A stretch of DNA of 44,788 nt, taken from positions 1 through 44,788 of the forward strand of contig SDNY01000012.1 in assembly GCA_004524535.1 (NCBI GenBank), read 5' to 3'. Source of the stretch: Promethearchaeota archaeon. GTDB taxonomy: Archaea; Asgardarchaeota; Lokiarchaeia; Sigyniarchaeales; SOKP01. Below, in pieces: positions 1-7,895 of this stretch. The position numbers and the translations under genes are program-made. Under the pieces are notes generated by a model, which worked only from the letters and a program-made list of their open reading frames with translations, did not search any database and was not told the origin of the DNA. The number at the start of each line of letters is the position of its first letter. Within the stretch, counting starts at the first letter, position 1.

Positions 1-576
1 CCTGGCAGTAAAGCAACCCAGCTAGGACAAATTATGAAAAATAAAGGAAAATTAATTTTAATTGAAAAAAATAAAAATAGAATTCCTGCTTTAGAACTTA
101 ATATTAGAAGAATGGGAATTACTAATTCAATAGTCGTAAATATTGATGCAATTAATATTGAAAAATTAAAGATTAAACCAGATAAAATCTTATTAGATGC
201 TCCTTGTACAGGAGAAGGCTTAGTAAGACAAGATATTAGCAGAAAAAAAAGTAAGAGTTTAAATGATATAAAAAAAATGGCAAATGTTCAAAAAAAACTA
301 TTAATAGCTGGTCTAAAGATCTTAAAGCCTAATGGTCAATTATTATATAGCACGTGCTCAATTGGTCCAGAAGAAAATGAACTTATAGTTAACCACGTAC
401 TTAAAAATAATTCAAACTTTTCTATCGCTAAAATTCCCAATCAATATGGAGTCAATGGTCTTACTAAAGTTTATGGAAATGTTCTAATGAATGAATTACA
501 ATTTTCTCAAAGATTATACCCTCACATTCACGATACCATAGGATTCTATTTCTGCGTGATTAAAAAATTGGAATAA
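1..576 (+). CDS. NOL1/NOP2/Sun (NSUN) family RNA cytosine-C5 methyltransferase, 5' partial
   Basis: SAM-dependent enzyme that makes 5-methylcytosine in rRNA or tRNA. The reading frame is open from base 1, so the N-terminus lies outside the window. It begins in the SAM-binding motif I (PGSKATQLG). The catalytic motifs follow: LDAPCTGEG holds the cysteine that releases the product, and YSTCSIGPEENE holds the nucleophilic cysteine. Both are intact. The gene converges on a Nip7 homologue with a gap of about 26 bp, and the two functions (rRNA methylation and ribosome assembly) often sit together in archaea. Target nucleotide cannot be read from this fragment. Family call is firm; rRNA versus tRNA specificity is open. 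Confidence 0.93.
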   Translation, partial: PGSKATQLGQIMKNKGKLILIEKNKNRIPALELNIRRMGITNSIVVNIDAINIEKLKIKPDKILLDAPCTGEGLVRQDISRKKSKSLNDIKKMANVQKKLLIAGLKILKPNGQLLYSTCSIGPEENELIVNHVLKNNSNFSIAKIPNQYGVNGLTKVYGNVLMNELQFSQRLYPHIHDTIGFYFCVIKKLE

Positions 577-602
577 AAAAAGTATCTTAATTATATTTTT
601 CT

Positions 603-1184
603 TTATTGTTCTCTCCTTAGATAATAACCTTTATCGTTTAAATTTAAGGCAATCAAATCAGTGATATTGAGATTTTGGCTTGTTTTATAATCGATTTGAG
701 ATCGGGCTATGGCAATTAACTCATTTAATCTGTTAAAAACTAATAAAAACTCTTTTTTTCCTAAATTAGAGGATATCTTTATTATCATTTTCTTTAAAAT
801 TTTATTTCCATATAGAATAGCTTTTTCTCCGTCATCATTTACTTGTATTTGATCTTTCTCAGAAAAGCAGTTTAGATTATTTAAAAACTCGGCACCCTCT
901 AAACTTAGGAAGAATTGATTCCTTTTTATAAAACCAAAATATAATCCTGCTGAATCGACGTTTCTATTAAACTCTATAGTATCTAAGAATTCCCTTAAAT
1001 TATTAGGAACTAAGAAAATAGAAGGAAATTTGTTTTTTGAGCTTAAATCCTTAAGTAAAATAAATAATTTAAATTCAACTTTACCCAAAATTTGTAAGAT
1101 ATTAGTAGAAATCTTTGAAAGAGAATTAATAATTATCTTTTTTTCAGTATCATTGACAATTCTAAAGTTTTTTAGATTTTTCAT
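603..1184 (-). CDS. nip7: Nip7-like ribosome biogenesis protein (PUA domain)
   Basis: Homologue of eukaryotic Nip7, which acts in pre-rRNA processing and large/small subunit assembly. The 193-aa protein is slightly longer than typical Nip7 (about 160-180 aa). The second half carries the PUA signatures: 'AILYGNKILKK' matches the human LYGNxVLK region, and the C-terminus 'NDKGYYLRREQ' matches the human DIGEYVRHE ending. The N-terminal half is a diverged alpha/beta domain. It converges with the NSUN methyltransferase gene, which fits a shared rRNA-maturation role. Archaeal Nip7 is known to bind U-rich RNA; that activity is inferred here from family membership. Confidence 0.82.
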   Translation of the reverse strand: MKNLKNFRIVNDTEKKIIINSLSKISTNILQILGKVEFKLFILLKDLSSKNKFPSIFLVPNNLREFLDTIEFNRNVDSAGLYFGFIKRNQFFLSLEGAEFLNNLNCFSEKDQIQVNDDGEKAILYGNKILKKMIIKISSNLGKKEFLLVFNRLNELIAIARSQIDYKTSQNLNITDLIALNLNDKGYYLRREQ

Positions 1185-1268
1185 AATTGATTATAATTGA
1201 ATAAATAGAAAAGAGATATTTGTTATATATTAATCACTAAAATTATTAAAAAATATGGAATAAAAAAT

Positions 1269-1985
1269 ATGGGCATTCGCAAAATCGAAGATGAGATTGA
1301 TTTAAAAGAAGCAATGAAAAAAAAAGCTGCCGAATTGAAAATAAAGGAAATCAAAGCTAAAGCTTCTGTGGAAAATCTCACCAAGGAAAGACTCAGTGAA
1401 TTAGCTAAAAGACATGGTGTAATTTTGGCATTAAATCCGAAATTAAAAGGAGAAGTTAAAAGATTACAGGAAAAATATAACATTGCATCATCTAAAATAA
1501 TAACAGAACAAATTTATGAATCTGACGTAATGAAGACCAAATCTAAAAAAATCGACTTTGAAAAGCTGGGGTTGCTTGCTTATCAACGAGTATTAATGCG
1601 TAAAGAGGAGACAGGAGGGATAATGCCAATATCTGAAGTTTTCGAAACAATAAATACAGGAATTTTAAAAGGAAATGTTGAGATCAAAGATCTAATAAAG
1701 GCAATGAACCTTTTGAAAAAAATGAAAGTCATTGATGATGTAAAAGAATTAGATTCAGGCGCTACAATAATTCATTTTTTTCCAGTTCAATATACTGGCG
1801 ATGAGGCAAAAGTTATTGAATTAGCAAAAGAAAATGATTATCTTTCAATTGAAACGGTATGCACTGCATTCAAGTGGTCTCAAGCGCGAGCCTTAAAAGT
1901 TTTAAACTCGCTCGAAAACACAGGTATAGCAAAATTTAGAGAATCTTTGTTGACAGGTAAACAATGGTTTTTCCCATCAATATAA
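1269..1985 (+). CDS. vps22: ESCRT-II subunit Vps22/EAP30-like
   Basis: Homologue of Vps22 (SNF8/EAP30), a core subunit of the ESCRT-II complex that bridges cargo recognition to ESCRT-III. The 238-aa protein has the family order: an N-terminal basic helix (about residues 1-45), a helical segment 'LAKRHGVILALNP' resembling human 'FASKHKQEIRKNP', then two winged-helix domains (about 90-165 and 170-238). The C-terminal WH region contains 'VIELAKENDYLSIETV', matching human 'VLQLAEKNGYVTVSEI', and ends in 'QWFFPSI', matching 'HYWLPAL'. It is convergent with vps25 (6-bp gap), so the complex partners are adjacent but on opposite strands. The ATG at 1269 has no clear Shine-Dalgarno sequence, so the transcript may be leaderless. 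Confidence 0.92.
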   Translation: MGIRKIEDEIDLKEAMKKKAAELKIKEIKAKASVENLTKERLSELAKRHGVILALNPKLKGEVKRLQEKYNIASSKIITEQIYESDVMKTKSKKIDFEKLGLLAYQRVLMRKEETGGIMPISEVFETINTGILKGNVEIKDLIKAMNLLKKMKVIDDVKELDSGATIIHFFPVQYTGDEAKVIELAKENDYLSIETVCTAFKWSQARALKVLNSLENTGIAKFRESLLTGKQWFFPSI

Positions 1986-1991
1986 AAGAAT

Positions 1992-2876
1992 TTATTCAAG
2001 CTTTATTTTAAAAGCAATTTGCCCATCTTCCGTTTTAATAATAGAACCTCTATTGTCTTTAGATAAAATTCTAAATACTTCTTCTAAATCATCTTTTGGA
2101 AGAGAATTTAGTCCTATTTGAGCTGATTCTCTTATCTCATATATTAAAATTGGACCAACCTTACCGGAATCAATCGCCCAATCATATAAGTCATCAGCCC
2201 AAACTTCAAGAGTTTTCCAATAAACTCTTATTTTGTCTTGTTTTTTTGATATAAATTTAGCAAGTTCTTGATTTACTAATTCTTCAGCAATTTCTTTAAT
2301 TGCTTCTTGACGATTTTGAAAATTTGAAAATGGTTTTTCAGAGATTACCTCTCTCAAATATATAATATGAAGTATGGCATATTTGGCGTAATCAAATGTA
2401 ACTTTTGACCACTCGAGTTTCCAGGATTCATAATCATTTGGATTTTTCTTTTTATTTGGGATAGAGTACATAAATTCATACTTCTGTTCTTCAAGCCATG
2501 GGTATTCATTTAATAATTCTTCATAAGGGCTTAATTCCTTCTCGATAACACCTGTTTCACCTATGATCTCCTCTTCAAGAGCTTGGAGTTGTTCCTCTAT
2601 ATAACCAGCATGTTGTTCATAAGTTCGTTGATCAATATCTTCAAATTGCTTAAGTAGAGCTTTGTCAATCTCATTTAGTTTACTTTCTATAACATCTACT
2701 TTAGCTTCGTATTGAGCCTCAGATTGAATTTCTTCGTTTTCGGTGGAGGTGGAAGCTACAATTTCTTGTTTGGCGTCTTCTTTTTGCCTCTTTAATTCTC
2801 TTAATCTCGCAAGCTCTTTTCTAAGTGTTTCAAGCTCAGTTTCTTTAAGTTCTTCCCTAGGTTTCTCTCTTTCCAT
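1992..2876 (-). CDS. vps25: ESCRT-II subunit Vps25-like with long N-terminal coiled coil
   Basis: The C-terminal half (about residues 124-294) reads as Vps25, two winged helices. WH1 starts at 'EYPWLEEQKYEF', like human 'WPWQYRFPPF', and includes 'KPFSN'. WH2 'YWKTLEVWADDLYDWAIDSG' parallels human 'MWRRPEEWGKLIYQWVSRSG' and ends 'EDGQIAFKI', like 'SDGRGVKFF'. The eukaryotic PPFF motif that packs against Vps22/36 is not conserved. Residues 1-120 are an extra Glu/Lys/Gln-rich coiled coil absent from human Vps25 (176 aa), with a low-complexity break near 41-50. The gene lies 6 bp downstream of vps4 on the same strand, so they are almost certainly cotranscribed. The extension may serve as an assembly or ESCRT-I/III-binding arm; that part is inference. 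Confidence 0.85.
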   Translation of the reverse strand: MEREKPREELKETELETLRKELARLRELKRQKEDAKQEIVASTSTENEEIQSEAQYEAKVDVIESKLNEIDKALLKQFEDIDQRTYEQHAGYIEEQLQALEEEIIGETGVIEKELSPYEELLNEYPWLEEQKYEFMYSIPNKKKNPNDYESWKLEWSKVTFDYAKYAILHIIYLREVISEKPFSNFQNRQEAIKEIAEELVNQELAKFISKKQDKIRVYWKTLEVWADDLYDWAIDSGKVGPILIYEIRESAQIGLNSLPKDDLEEVFRILSKDNRGSIIKTEDGQIAFKIKLE

Positions 2877-2882
2877 TTTTAA

Positions 2883-4097
2883 TTATTCTCCAAATTCTTC
2901 CTTCCAATCATCATACTGTTTTAAAGCGGAGTCTGTTGTCATGGGTTTTACTTTTTTAATTGAATTTTTAAAATCATTCAAATTAATATTTCTAACCTTT
3001 ATTTCTTGATCTGATTTTTCTAATAATCCGCCCATGTCTAATTCTCGAATTGGGAGCATTATTACTTCACGACATACATTTGCAATATCTCTCCCAGAAT
3101 AACCTTCGGTTCTTGCTCCTAACTCTATGAAATCCTCGTCATCCAAAGAGGATTCTATTCCAGCGGTGTGAATCTTGAATATTGCTGCTCTTGCTGGTAA
3201 ATCTGGAAGAGGAACATATACTTTCTTTTCAAATCTAGATAACATAGCATTATCAAGGTCCCAAGGTCGATTTGTTGCTCCTAATACAAGTAGAGGTTTG
3301 TCGTGACTTGTTTTTAAACCTTGAATTTCGCTTAAAAGTTGTGTTTTTACACGTCTTTCACCACCACTTTCGGTGCCCTCACCTCTTTTAGTAGCGATTG
3401 AATCTATTTCATCCATAAAAATTAAACTTGGAGCTTTCAATCTTGCGACTTTAAATAACGCTCCAATCAATTTTTCGCTTTCTCCTAACCATTTGCTCAG
3501 TAAATCTGCTGAAGATGCGCTAAAAAAAGTTGCGTTGCATTCAGTTGCGGCAGCTTTAGCAAGAAGAGTTTTCCCACATCCAGGGGGTCCAAATAATAAA
3601 ATTCCAGCCCATGGTTTCCTAGCTCCAGTAAACAATTCGGGTTTTATCATTGGTAATACAATGGCTTCTCTTAAAGATTGTTTGCAATTTTCCAATCCTG
3701 CTATTTCTATCCATCGTACATTAGGAGATTCTGTAACTATAGTTCCTGAAATCATATCAAGTAGCTCTTGTTCTTCTTCACTGACACCTTCTTCTTTTGC
3801 TTCAGATTTATCAGCAGCAGATCCAAAAGTGCCTGTTGACGCAGTTCCTCTACGTGTTGACTTTCCACTTACTTTTAATCTTAATATTTTTGCTCTGCTA
3901 ATATAATCTTCAGCACTCTTTTGAACATTTTGCCGCATTATTGGATTTTTGTTAAATCTTAAGAATTGTATTAAGATTTCTGCTGCTCGTTCGTATTTAT
4001 TAATCGCCTGATGAAATTTACCAGCGTTCTCAAATGTTATTGCTTGATTCGCTTCTTGTTTTGCATATAGTAATAATTTTGAATCACTTGAACTCAT
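2883..4097 (-). CDS. vps4: ESCRT disassembly AAA ATPase Vps4
   Basis: AAA ATPase that remodels and disassembles ESCRT-III filaments. The 404-aa length is close to eukaryotic Vps4. Order: MIT three-helix domain (about 5-75), Ser/Thr/Gly and acidic linker (78-115), AAA core with Walker A GPPGCGKT (170-177), pore loop SKWLGES (201-207), Walker B LIFMDEID (225-232), sensor GATNRP (273-278) and the arginine-finger segment LSRFEKK (R288). The C-terminal helix 'ALKQYDDWKEEFGE' is the Vps4 type seen in eukaryotes. All catalytic residues are present. It heads the vps4-vps25 operon and is divergent from the ESCRT-III gene, whose C-terminus carries a MIM1-like motif for this MIT domain. Confidence 0.97.
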   Translation of the reverse strand: MSSSDSKLLLYAKQEANQAITFENAGKFHQAINKYERAAEILIQFLRFNKNPIMRQNVQKSAEDYISRAKILRLKVSGKSTRRGTASTGTFGSAADKSEAKEEGVSEEEQELLDMISGTIVTESPNVRWIEIAGLENCKQSLREAIVLPMIKPELFTGARKPWAGILLFGPPGCGKTLLAKAAATECNATFFSASSADLLSKWLGESEKLIGALFKVARLKAPSLIFMDEIDSIATKRGEGTESGGERRVKTQLLSEIQGLKTSHDKPLLVLGATNRPWDLDNAMLSRFEKKVYVPLPDLPARAAIFKIHTAGIESSLDDEDFIELGARTEGYSGRDIANVCREVIMLPIRELDMGGLLEKSDQEIKVRNINLNDFKNSIKKVKPMTTDSALKQYDDWKEEFGE

Positions 4098-4341
4098 TCA
4101 ATTAAACCTTTTTTATTGCTAATTTTTCTATTGTTAATATAGCATTTTTGATATATATACCTAATCTAATTTGAATATTAGTACTAATATATCCTTTCGA
4201 TTAATTCGATATAATTTAAGTATGAAATATTGGACCCCAGAAATAATTATAATATAAAGTTTATACTATAATATTATATTAAAAAATTTTTATTAAATAT
4301 TATAAAAATAAATTAAAAATTATTTATGGTGATCAAAAAAA
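4098..4341. promoter_or_regulatory. Divergent ESCRT promoter region with palindrome
   Basis: This 244-bp gap separates the divergent vps4 and ESCRT-III genes and is extremely AT-rich. It holds a perfect 16-bp palindrome, ATATTAGTACTAATAT, at 4175-4190, and a second imperfect dyad TCGATTAATTCGA near 4197-4209. Several TATA-like runs lie on both sides. A Shine-Dalgarno sequence GGTGATC (4329-4335) precedes the TTG start of the ESCRT-III gene. The palindrome is a candidate operator controlling both transcription units; no regulator is identified. Confidence 0.4.
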
Positions 4342-4980
4342 TTGGGACTACTTTCAGACTTAAGCAGATGGTTATCTGGAGGACGAGGGCGAGGCAAACG
4401 GGATAATATTCGTTCTGCCAGTATTAAATTAAAAATATTTAACAAAAGATTGATGAGACAATCAAAAAAATTAGAAATGAGTGCGAAACTAGCAAGAGAA
4501 AAAGCAATTAGATTGAGACGCGAAGGGGATCTGCAAGGTTCCAAATTCCACGCAAGGAATTATCTCCAAGTTAACAATCAAGCACGAGCTGTCGATCACT
4601 TTCGTACGAATATAGAAAGTTTACAATTTAAATTAGACAACGCAAGTGCGATTAAAGATGTTGCGGGAATTTTCAAAGGCATTGCCCAATCTGTAGCTGG
4701 ATTAAAAAGAAATCTCTCGATTCCACAGATCACTGAATTGATGAAAGATATCAACATGGATATAGAAGATTTTGAAGTTACACAGGAAATTACTACAGAC
4801 GCAATGACGGATATGTCTATGGACACGGCAGTTACTGATGAGACCGTAGATTCCTTCTTGGCGGAAGTTGACGCAGAAATTGGAATAGAAACAGGCGTAG
4901 CTTTACCTACTACTGCCGGAGGTAACCAAAAAATAAAGGACCTTGAAGAAGAGCTAAATCGCCTTAAATCTAACGAATAA
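4342..4980 (+). CDS. ESCRT-III (Snf7 superfamily) subunit, Vps2/24/46 class
   Basis: Filament-forming ESCRT-III subunit used for membrane scission. The 212-aa protein has the family layout: basic helix alpha-1/alpha-2 (about 20-95, many Lys/Arg), middle helices (100-150) and an acidic C-terminal tail (150-212). The helix 'IAQSVAGLKRNLSIPQITELMKD' resembles CHMP1-3 proteins rather than Snf7/CHMP4. The tail ends 'DLEEELNRLKSNE', which fits a MIM1 motif (LxxRLxxLK pattern, with Glu in place of Arg), the expected ligand of the Vps4 MIT domain. Start is TTG at 4342: an in-frame stop lies at 4330-4332, and the Shine-Dalgarno GGTGATC is well spaced. The second paralogue (Vps20/32/60 class) is not in this window. 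Confidence 0.93.
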   Translation: MGLLSDLSRWLSGGRGRGKRDNIRSASIKLKIFNKRLMRQSKKLEMSAKLAREKAIRLRREGDLQGSKFHARNYLQVNNQARAVDHFRTNIESLQFKLDNASAIKDVAGIFKGIAQSVAGLKRNLSIPQITELMKDINMDIEDFEVTQEITTDAMTDMSMDTAVTDETVDSFLAEVDAEIGIETGVALPTTAGGNQKIKDLEEELNRLKSNE

Positions 4981-5110
4981 TTTTATAATAGAATTCTTCT
5001 TTGTTTTACCCTTACTTTTGTTAAAAACTAAGTAAACTTTTTAAGATAAAAGTTTATTTTTAAATTATTTACTAACTTATAGTACAAAATCATTTTAGAA
5101 GTGAGTAACT

Positions 5111-6118
5111 TTGAATCCAGAATTAATTACAATCGGCAGCTGTACCCTTGATGTTATCATAGAGATAGATGACATATTACGTTTTGAATTATTCGATAAA
5201 GATATAATAAAAAAATATACCGCTATTGAATATTCTCGAAAGTTGAATGTTAAAAGTGTAAGATTCGTACCAGGAGGGTCAGGCTCAAATATAGCAGCAA
5301 ACTGTTCAATGTTAGGATTAAATGCATGTTATATTGGAATTTTAGGAAATGACTTCTCTGCCACAATATGTTTAGACGATTTAAGGAAGAGAGCGGTAGA
5401 TTTATCTCAAGTAGTTCAAACTGATAAGGATTCTACTGCTTTATCAGTAATTTTAAAAACTCCTTGGGGTAAAGATCGAAGTATTCTAGCATATAAGGGT
5501 GCGAACAATTTATTAAAACCGTCTGATGTTAAACCAGAATTATTTGGTGAGGTTAAGGCTTTTGCATGGACTTCTTTAACATCCGATACTGGTTGTCAAG
5601 CAATAGAAAAAGCAATAAAACTTACAAAAGATCATGGCGGAAAGATTTTTGCGGCACCAAGTATGTCAATTATTAAAAATGCTACTAATTGGGCAAAAAC
5701 ATTAATTTCCCAATCGGATGTGGTATCAATGAATATGGAAGAAGCTCAAGAATTCACGGGAAAAAAGAAAAAAACTTTAATGATAAAAGATTTTATAGAT
5801 ATGGGTGTTAAGTTAATTTCTATAACGGATGGTCCAAATGGGAGCATAATCTCTGATGGTGATACAATTATAAACAGCAGCATCTACACGGGTGATGTAA
5901 ATGATACAACTGGAGCAGGAGATGCCTTCCTTAGTGGAATTCTAGTCTCTATTCTGAATAATTTTAGTTTAGAAAAAATATCTAAATTGGCTACTGCTAT
6001 GTCCTTTTTGGAGTGCAAGGAGATTGGTGTTAGAGAAGGACTCCCTAAGAGTCTACAAGAATTAGAAACTTTTGTAGATACAAATACCCTTAACCAAGTT
6101 ATTTCTAAAGTAGTTTAA
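5111..6118 (+). CDS. PfkB family carbohydrate/nucleoside kinase
   Basis: ATP-dependent kinase of the ribokinase/PfkB fold. The 335-aa protein carries the N-terminal signature 'FVPGGSGSNIAANCSMLG' (about residues 55-72) and the C-terminal signature 'DTTGAGDAFLSGIL' (about 262-275). The latter contains the anion hole and the catalytic aspartate (second D). Candidate substrates are a sugar, a nucleoside or a sugar phosphate; the sequence does not decide. The start is TTG at 5111: TGA is in frame just upstream, and a short GTGAG stands in for the Shine-Dalgarno. It is followed by a tRNA-Gly gene and stands alone as a transcription unit. Confidence 0.9.
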   Translation: MNPELITIGSCTLDVIIEIDDILRFELFDKDIIKKYTAIEYSRKLNVKSVRFVPGGSGSNIAANCSMLGLNACYIGILGNDFSATICLDDLRKRAVDLSQVVQTDKDSTALSVILKTPWGKDRSILAYKGANNLLKPSDVKPELFGEVKAFAWTSLTSDTGCQAIEKAIKLTKDHGGKIFAAPSMSIIKNATNWAKTLISQSDVVSMNMEEAQEFTGKKKKTLMIKDFIDMGVKLISITDGPNGSIISDGDTIINSSIYTGDVNDTTGAGDAFLSGILVSILNNFSLEKISKLATAMSFLECKEIGVREGLPKSLQELETFVDTNTLNQVISKVV

Positions 6119-6173
6119 ACCTTATAAACATCAAATTTTAATTTCTTGGATTACTCACTATAATATCTAAAAA

Positions 6174-6305
6174 GCGCTCTTAGTATAGTGGTAAGTATAC
6201 CAGGTTGCCAAATTGCTGAGATTTTCTCAGAATGTTAATACCTGGTGACCCGGGAAGCCATCTCTAATTCAAAGAGGCTCGGGAATTCAATCCCCGGAGG
6301 GCGCA
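6174..6305 (+). tRNA. tRNA-Gly(GCC), apparently with two introns
   Basis: Acceptor GCGCTCT (6174-6180) pairs with AGGGCGC (6298-6304), with A6305 as discriminator; CCA is not encoded. The D arm is GTAT/GTAT around AGTGGTAA. The anticodon stem CCAGG (6200-6204) pairs with CCTGG (6241-6245), and loop TTGCCA gives anticodon GCC (6207-6209). Intron 1 is about 6211-6239, at the canonical 37/38 site, and contains a CTGAG/CTCAG hairpin. The T arm is also interrupted: CCGGG (6250-6254) is separated from TTCAATC-CCCGG (6286-6297) by about 31 nt (6255-6285). This second insert contains a CTCT/AGAG hairpin and ends in a repeat of CGGGAA. Removing both gives a normal tRNA-Gly. Exact splice sites are inferred. 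Confidence 0.88.
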
Positions 6306-6350
6306 TACTTATTTTCTTAAGTTTTTAACACATCTGATAAATTACTTAAA

Positions 6351-7199
6351 TTAAATAAGTTTTAGGAAACCCGAAGCATCCGAAGTTTCACTAACATTAA
6401 CTTCAAAATAATATTTTAAAATATTAATTATAAAATTTAAGTAGGTTTTCTGTAATTTGAGATTAAACTTTTCTATTAGAAAATCAACGATTATCTTTAC
6501 ATCGAGTTTTTCAATTTGTTGTTCATTAGCATAATCTACAATGGATTTTGACAATTGATGTGATTTACGAATCTCGTTTTTTAACATAATATAGCTATAG
6601 GATAAATCATGCTCGGATAAAAAACTTTGAATAAAATATTTCTCCACCTTTAGTTTTTTATCATCTATAATCTTCTCAATATTATTTAGAATTTTATTAC
6701 CCTCGAATACCATGCAATCTTGATATTCTTTTTTATTTTTTTTGTAATCTTGGTTATTTACAATTTCAATTTCAGCTTTAAAAGCATCTCGAGTAATATA
6801 ATTAAAAAAATTGTGAATATGTTCATATAAAAATTCTTGATCGGAGACTAGTACAATTTTTTGCTTAGAGAAAATTGATTTGAGAACATAAGTAAGCAAT
6901 AATGCAGATAAATTAAGTTTAATTAAATCTAAATTAATTACTTCCTTAGAGGGAATTTTTTTCTCTTCAATTTCTTCAGACGGAGCGATATCTGGCAGGT
7001 CAATTTTAAAGTCAGCAATAAAATAATCCCTTACTTTAAGATTTCTATCAACATAAGCGATAAAAGTATGTTCGCATATTGTACCCTCTGGAATATTGAT
7101 CGCCAGTAGCCCCTTAGAAACATTTTTTAAATAATCTTCTGAAATTTCTATTTCTCCATTTGCGGAGCATGATGGACAACGTATTTTAACATGAGACAT
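6351..7199 (-). CDS. Uncharacterised protein with N-terminal zinc-ribbon-like module
   Basis: I do not recognise a characterised family. The N-terminal 70 residues have CPSC (about 9-12) and a later Cys-Glu-His (about 42-44) that could complete a zinc site. A beta-rich 'FIAYVDRNLKVRDY' segment follows. The same arrangement, CPxC followed by YxDxNLxxR, occurs in the 117-aa protein at 27196-27549, so the two probably share a domain. The remainder (90-282) is Lys/Ile/Asn-rich and predicted helical/alpha-beta, with 'QKIVLVSDQEFLYEHIHNFF' looking like a small Rossmann-like strand-helix. No signal peptide or membrane helix. It is a single gene between tRNA-Gly and a membrane protein gene on the same strand. 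Confidence 0.75.
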   Translation of the reverse strand: MSHVKIRCPSCSANGEIEISEDYLKNVSKGLLAINIPEGTICEHTFIAYVDRNLKVRDYFIADFKIDLPDIAPSEEIEEKKIPSKEVINLDLIKLNLSALLLTYVLKSIFSKQKIVLVSDQEFLYEHIHNFFNYITRDAFKAEIEIVNNQDYKKNKKEYQDCMVFEGNKILNNIEKIIDDKKLKVEKYFIQSFLSEHDLSYSYIMLKNEIRKSHQLSKSIVDYANEQQIEKLDVKIIVDFLIEKFNLKLQKTYLNFIINILKYYFEVNVSETSDASGFLKLI

Positions 7200-7377
7200 G
7201 ATTATTCAAATTGAGTATTTAATAATGAAATTCAATTAATTTTAAATGTTATAAGATAAATATGATAATTTGATAAAATAACAATATTTTTTATATTTAT
7301 ATCTAATGAAATATAAATCCTTTTTTTAACAATTTTGAGAATGAAATATAAGGATTCTAAATCTTAATTAATGCTGT

Positions 7378-7857
7378 CTAATATCTTTGAATTTTTGCAT
7401 AGTGTCTTTCGATTATATTTGCAATAAAGATGCATGCAATAGCCCCCAAGACTTCAGCTATAACAAATGAATAAATATTGTTAAACCATATAATACTAAT
7501 AAAATAAGAAGGAAAGAAAAAAACGCTAAAAATCGCGAAAATAATTAATAGTGGTCTTACAACAGGAGCTTCGAGGAGCTTTCTAAATCTAACTTTTTCA
7601 ATTATCCTTTTAGCAAATCCACGTTTAATTTTCCTACTTCGTTGCACTTGGGCATAACTTTCATATATAATTATAGAGCAGTAAAATAATGCGAATATAA
7701 CCCCTATTGGGATTAAAATAATTACAAGATAATTTCCTATACTTAGAAAATATTGTGCAATAAAAATATAAAAAGCTTGAAAAATTGCACAGAGACCAAA
7801 GAGCATTAAAGCTATGCCAAAATATTCACGCTTAACCCATCGAATTTTTAAAGGCAT
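7378..7857 (-). CDS. Small four-helix membrane protein, unknown function
   Basis: A 159-aa protein with four likely membrane helices (about residues 13-35, 41-65, 103-123 and 128-148). A strongly basic cytoplasmic loop ('QVQRSRKIKRGFAKRIIEKVRFRK') separates helices 2 and 3, which predicts both termini inside. No catalytic motif is visible and I do not recognise the family. It lies immediately downstream of tRNA-Val, same strand, about 40 bp away. A structural or accessory membrane role is possible, but nothing in the sequence shows which. Confidence 0.7.
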   Translation of the reverse strand: MPLKIRWVKREYFGIALMLFGLCAIFQAFYIFIAQYFLSIGNYLVIILIPIGVIFALFYCSIIIYESYAQVQRSRKIKRGFAKRIIEKVRFRKLLEAPVVRPLLIIFAIFSVFFFPSYFISIIWFNNIYSFVIAEVLGAIACIFIANIIERHYAKIQRY

Positions 7858-7895
7858 TTCTTCATTATCCTGAGTTAATTATTATTGTATTTAAA

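Noticed and set aside
3373-3906. 177-codon ORF on the plus strand antisense to vps4
   Set aside because: It runs opposite the conserved Vps4 AAA core; the encoded sequence is low-complexity Ser/Ala/Leu and shows no family features, so it is a shadow.
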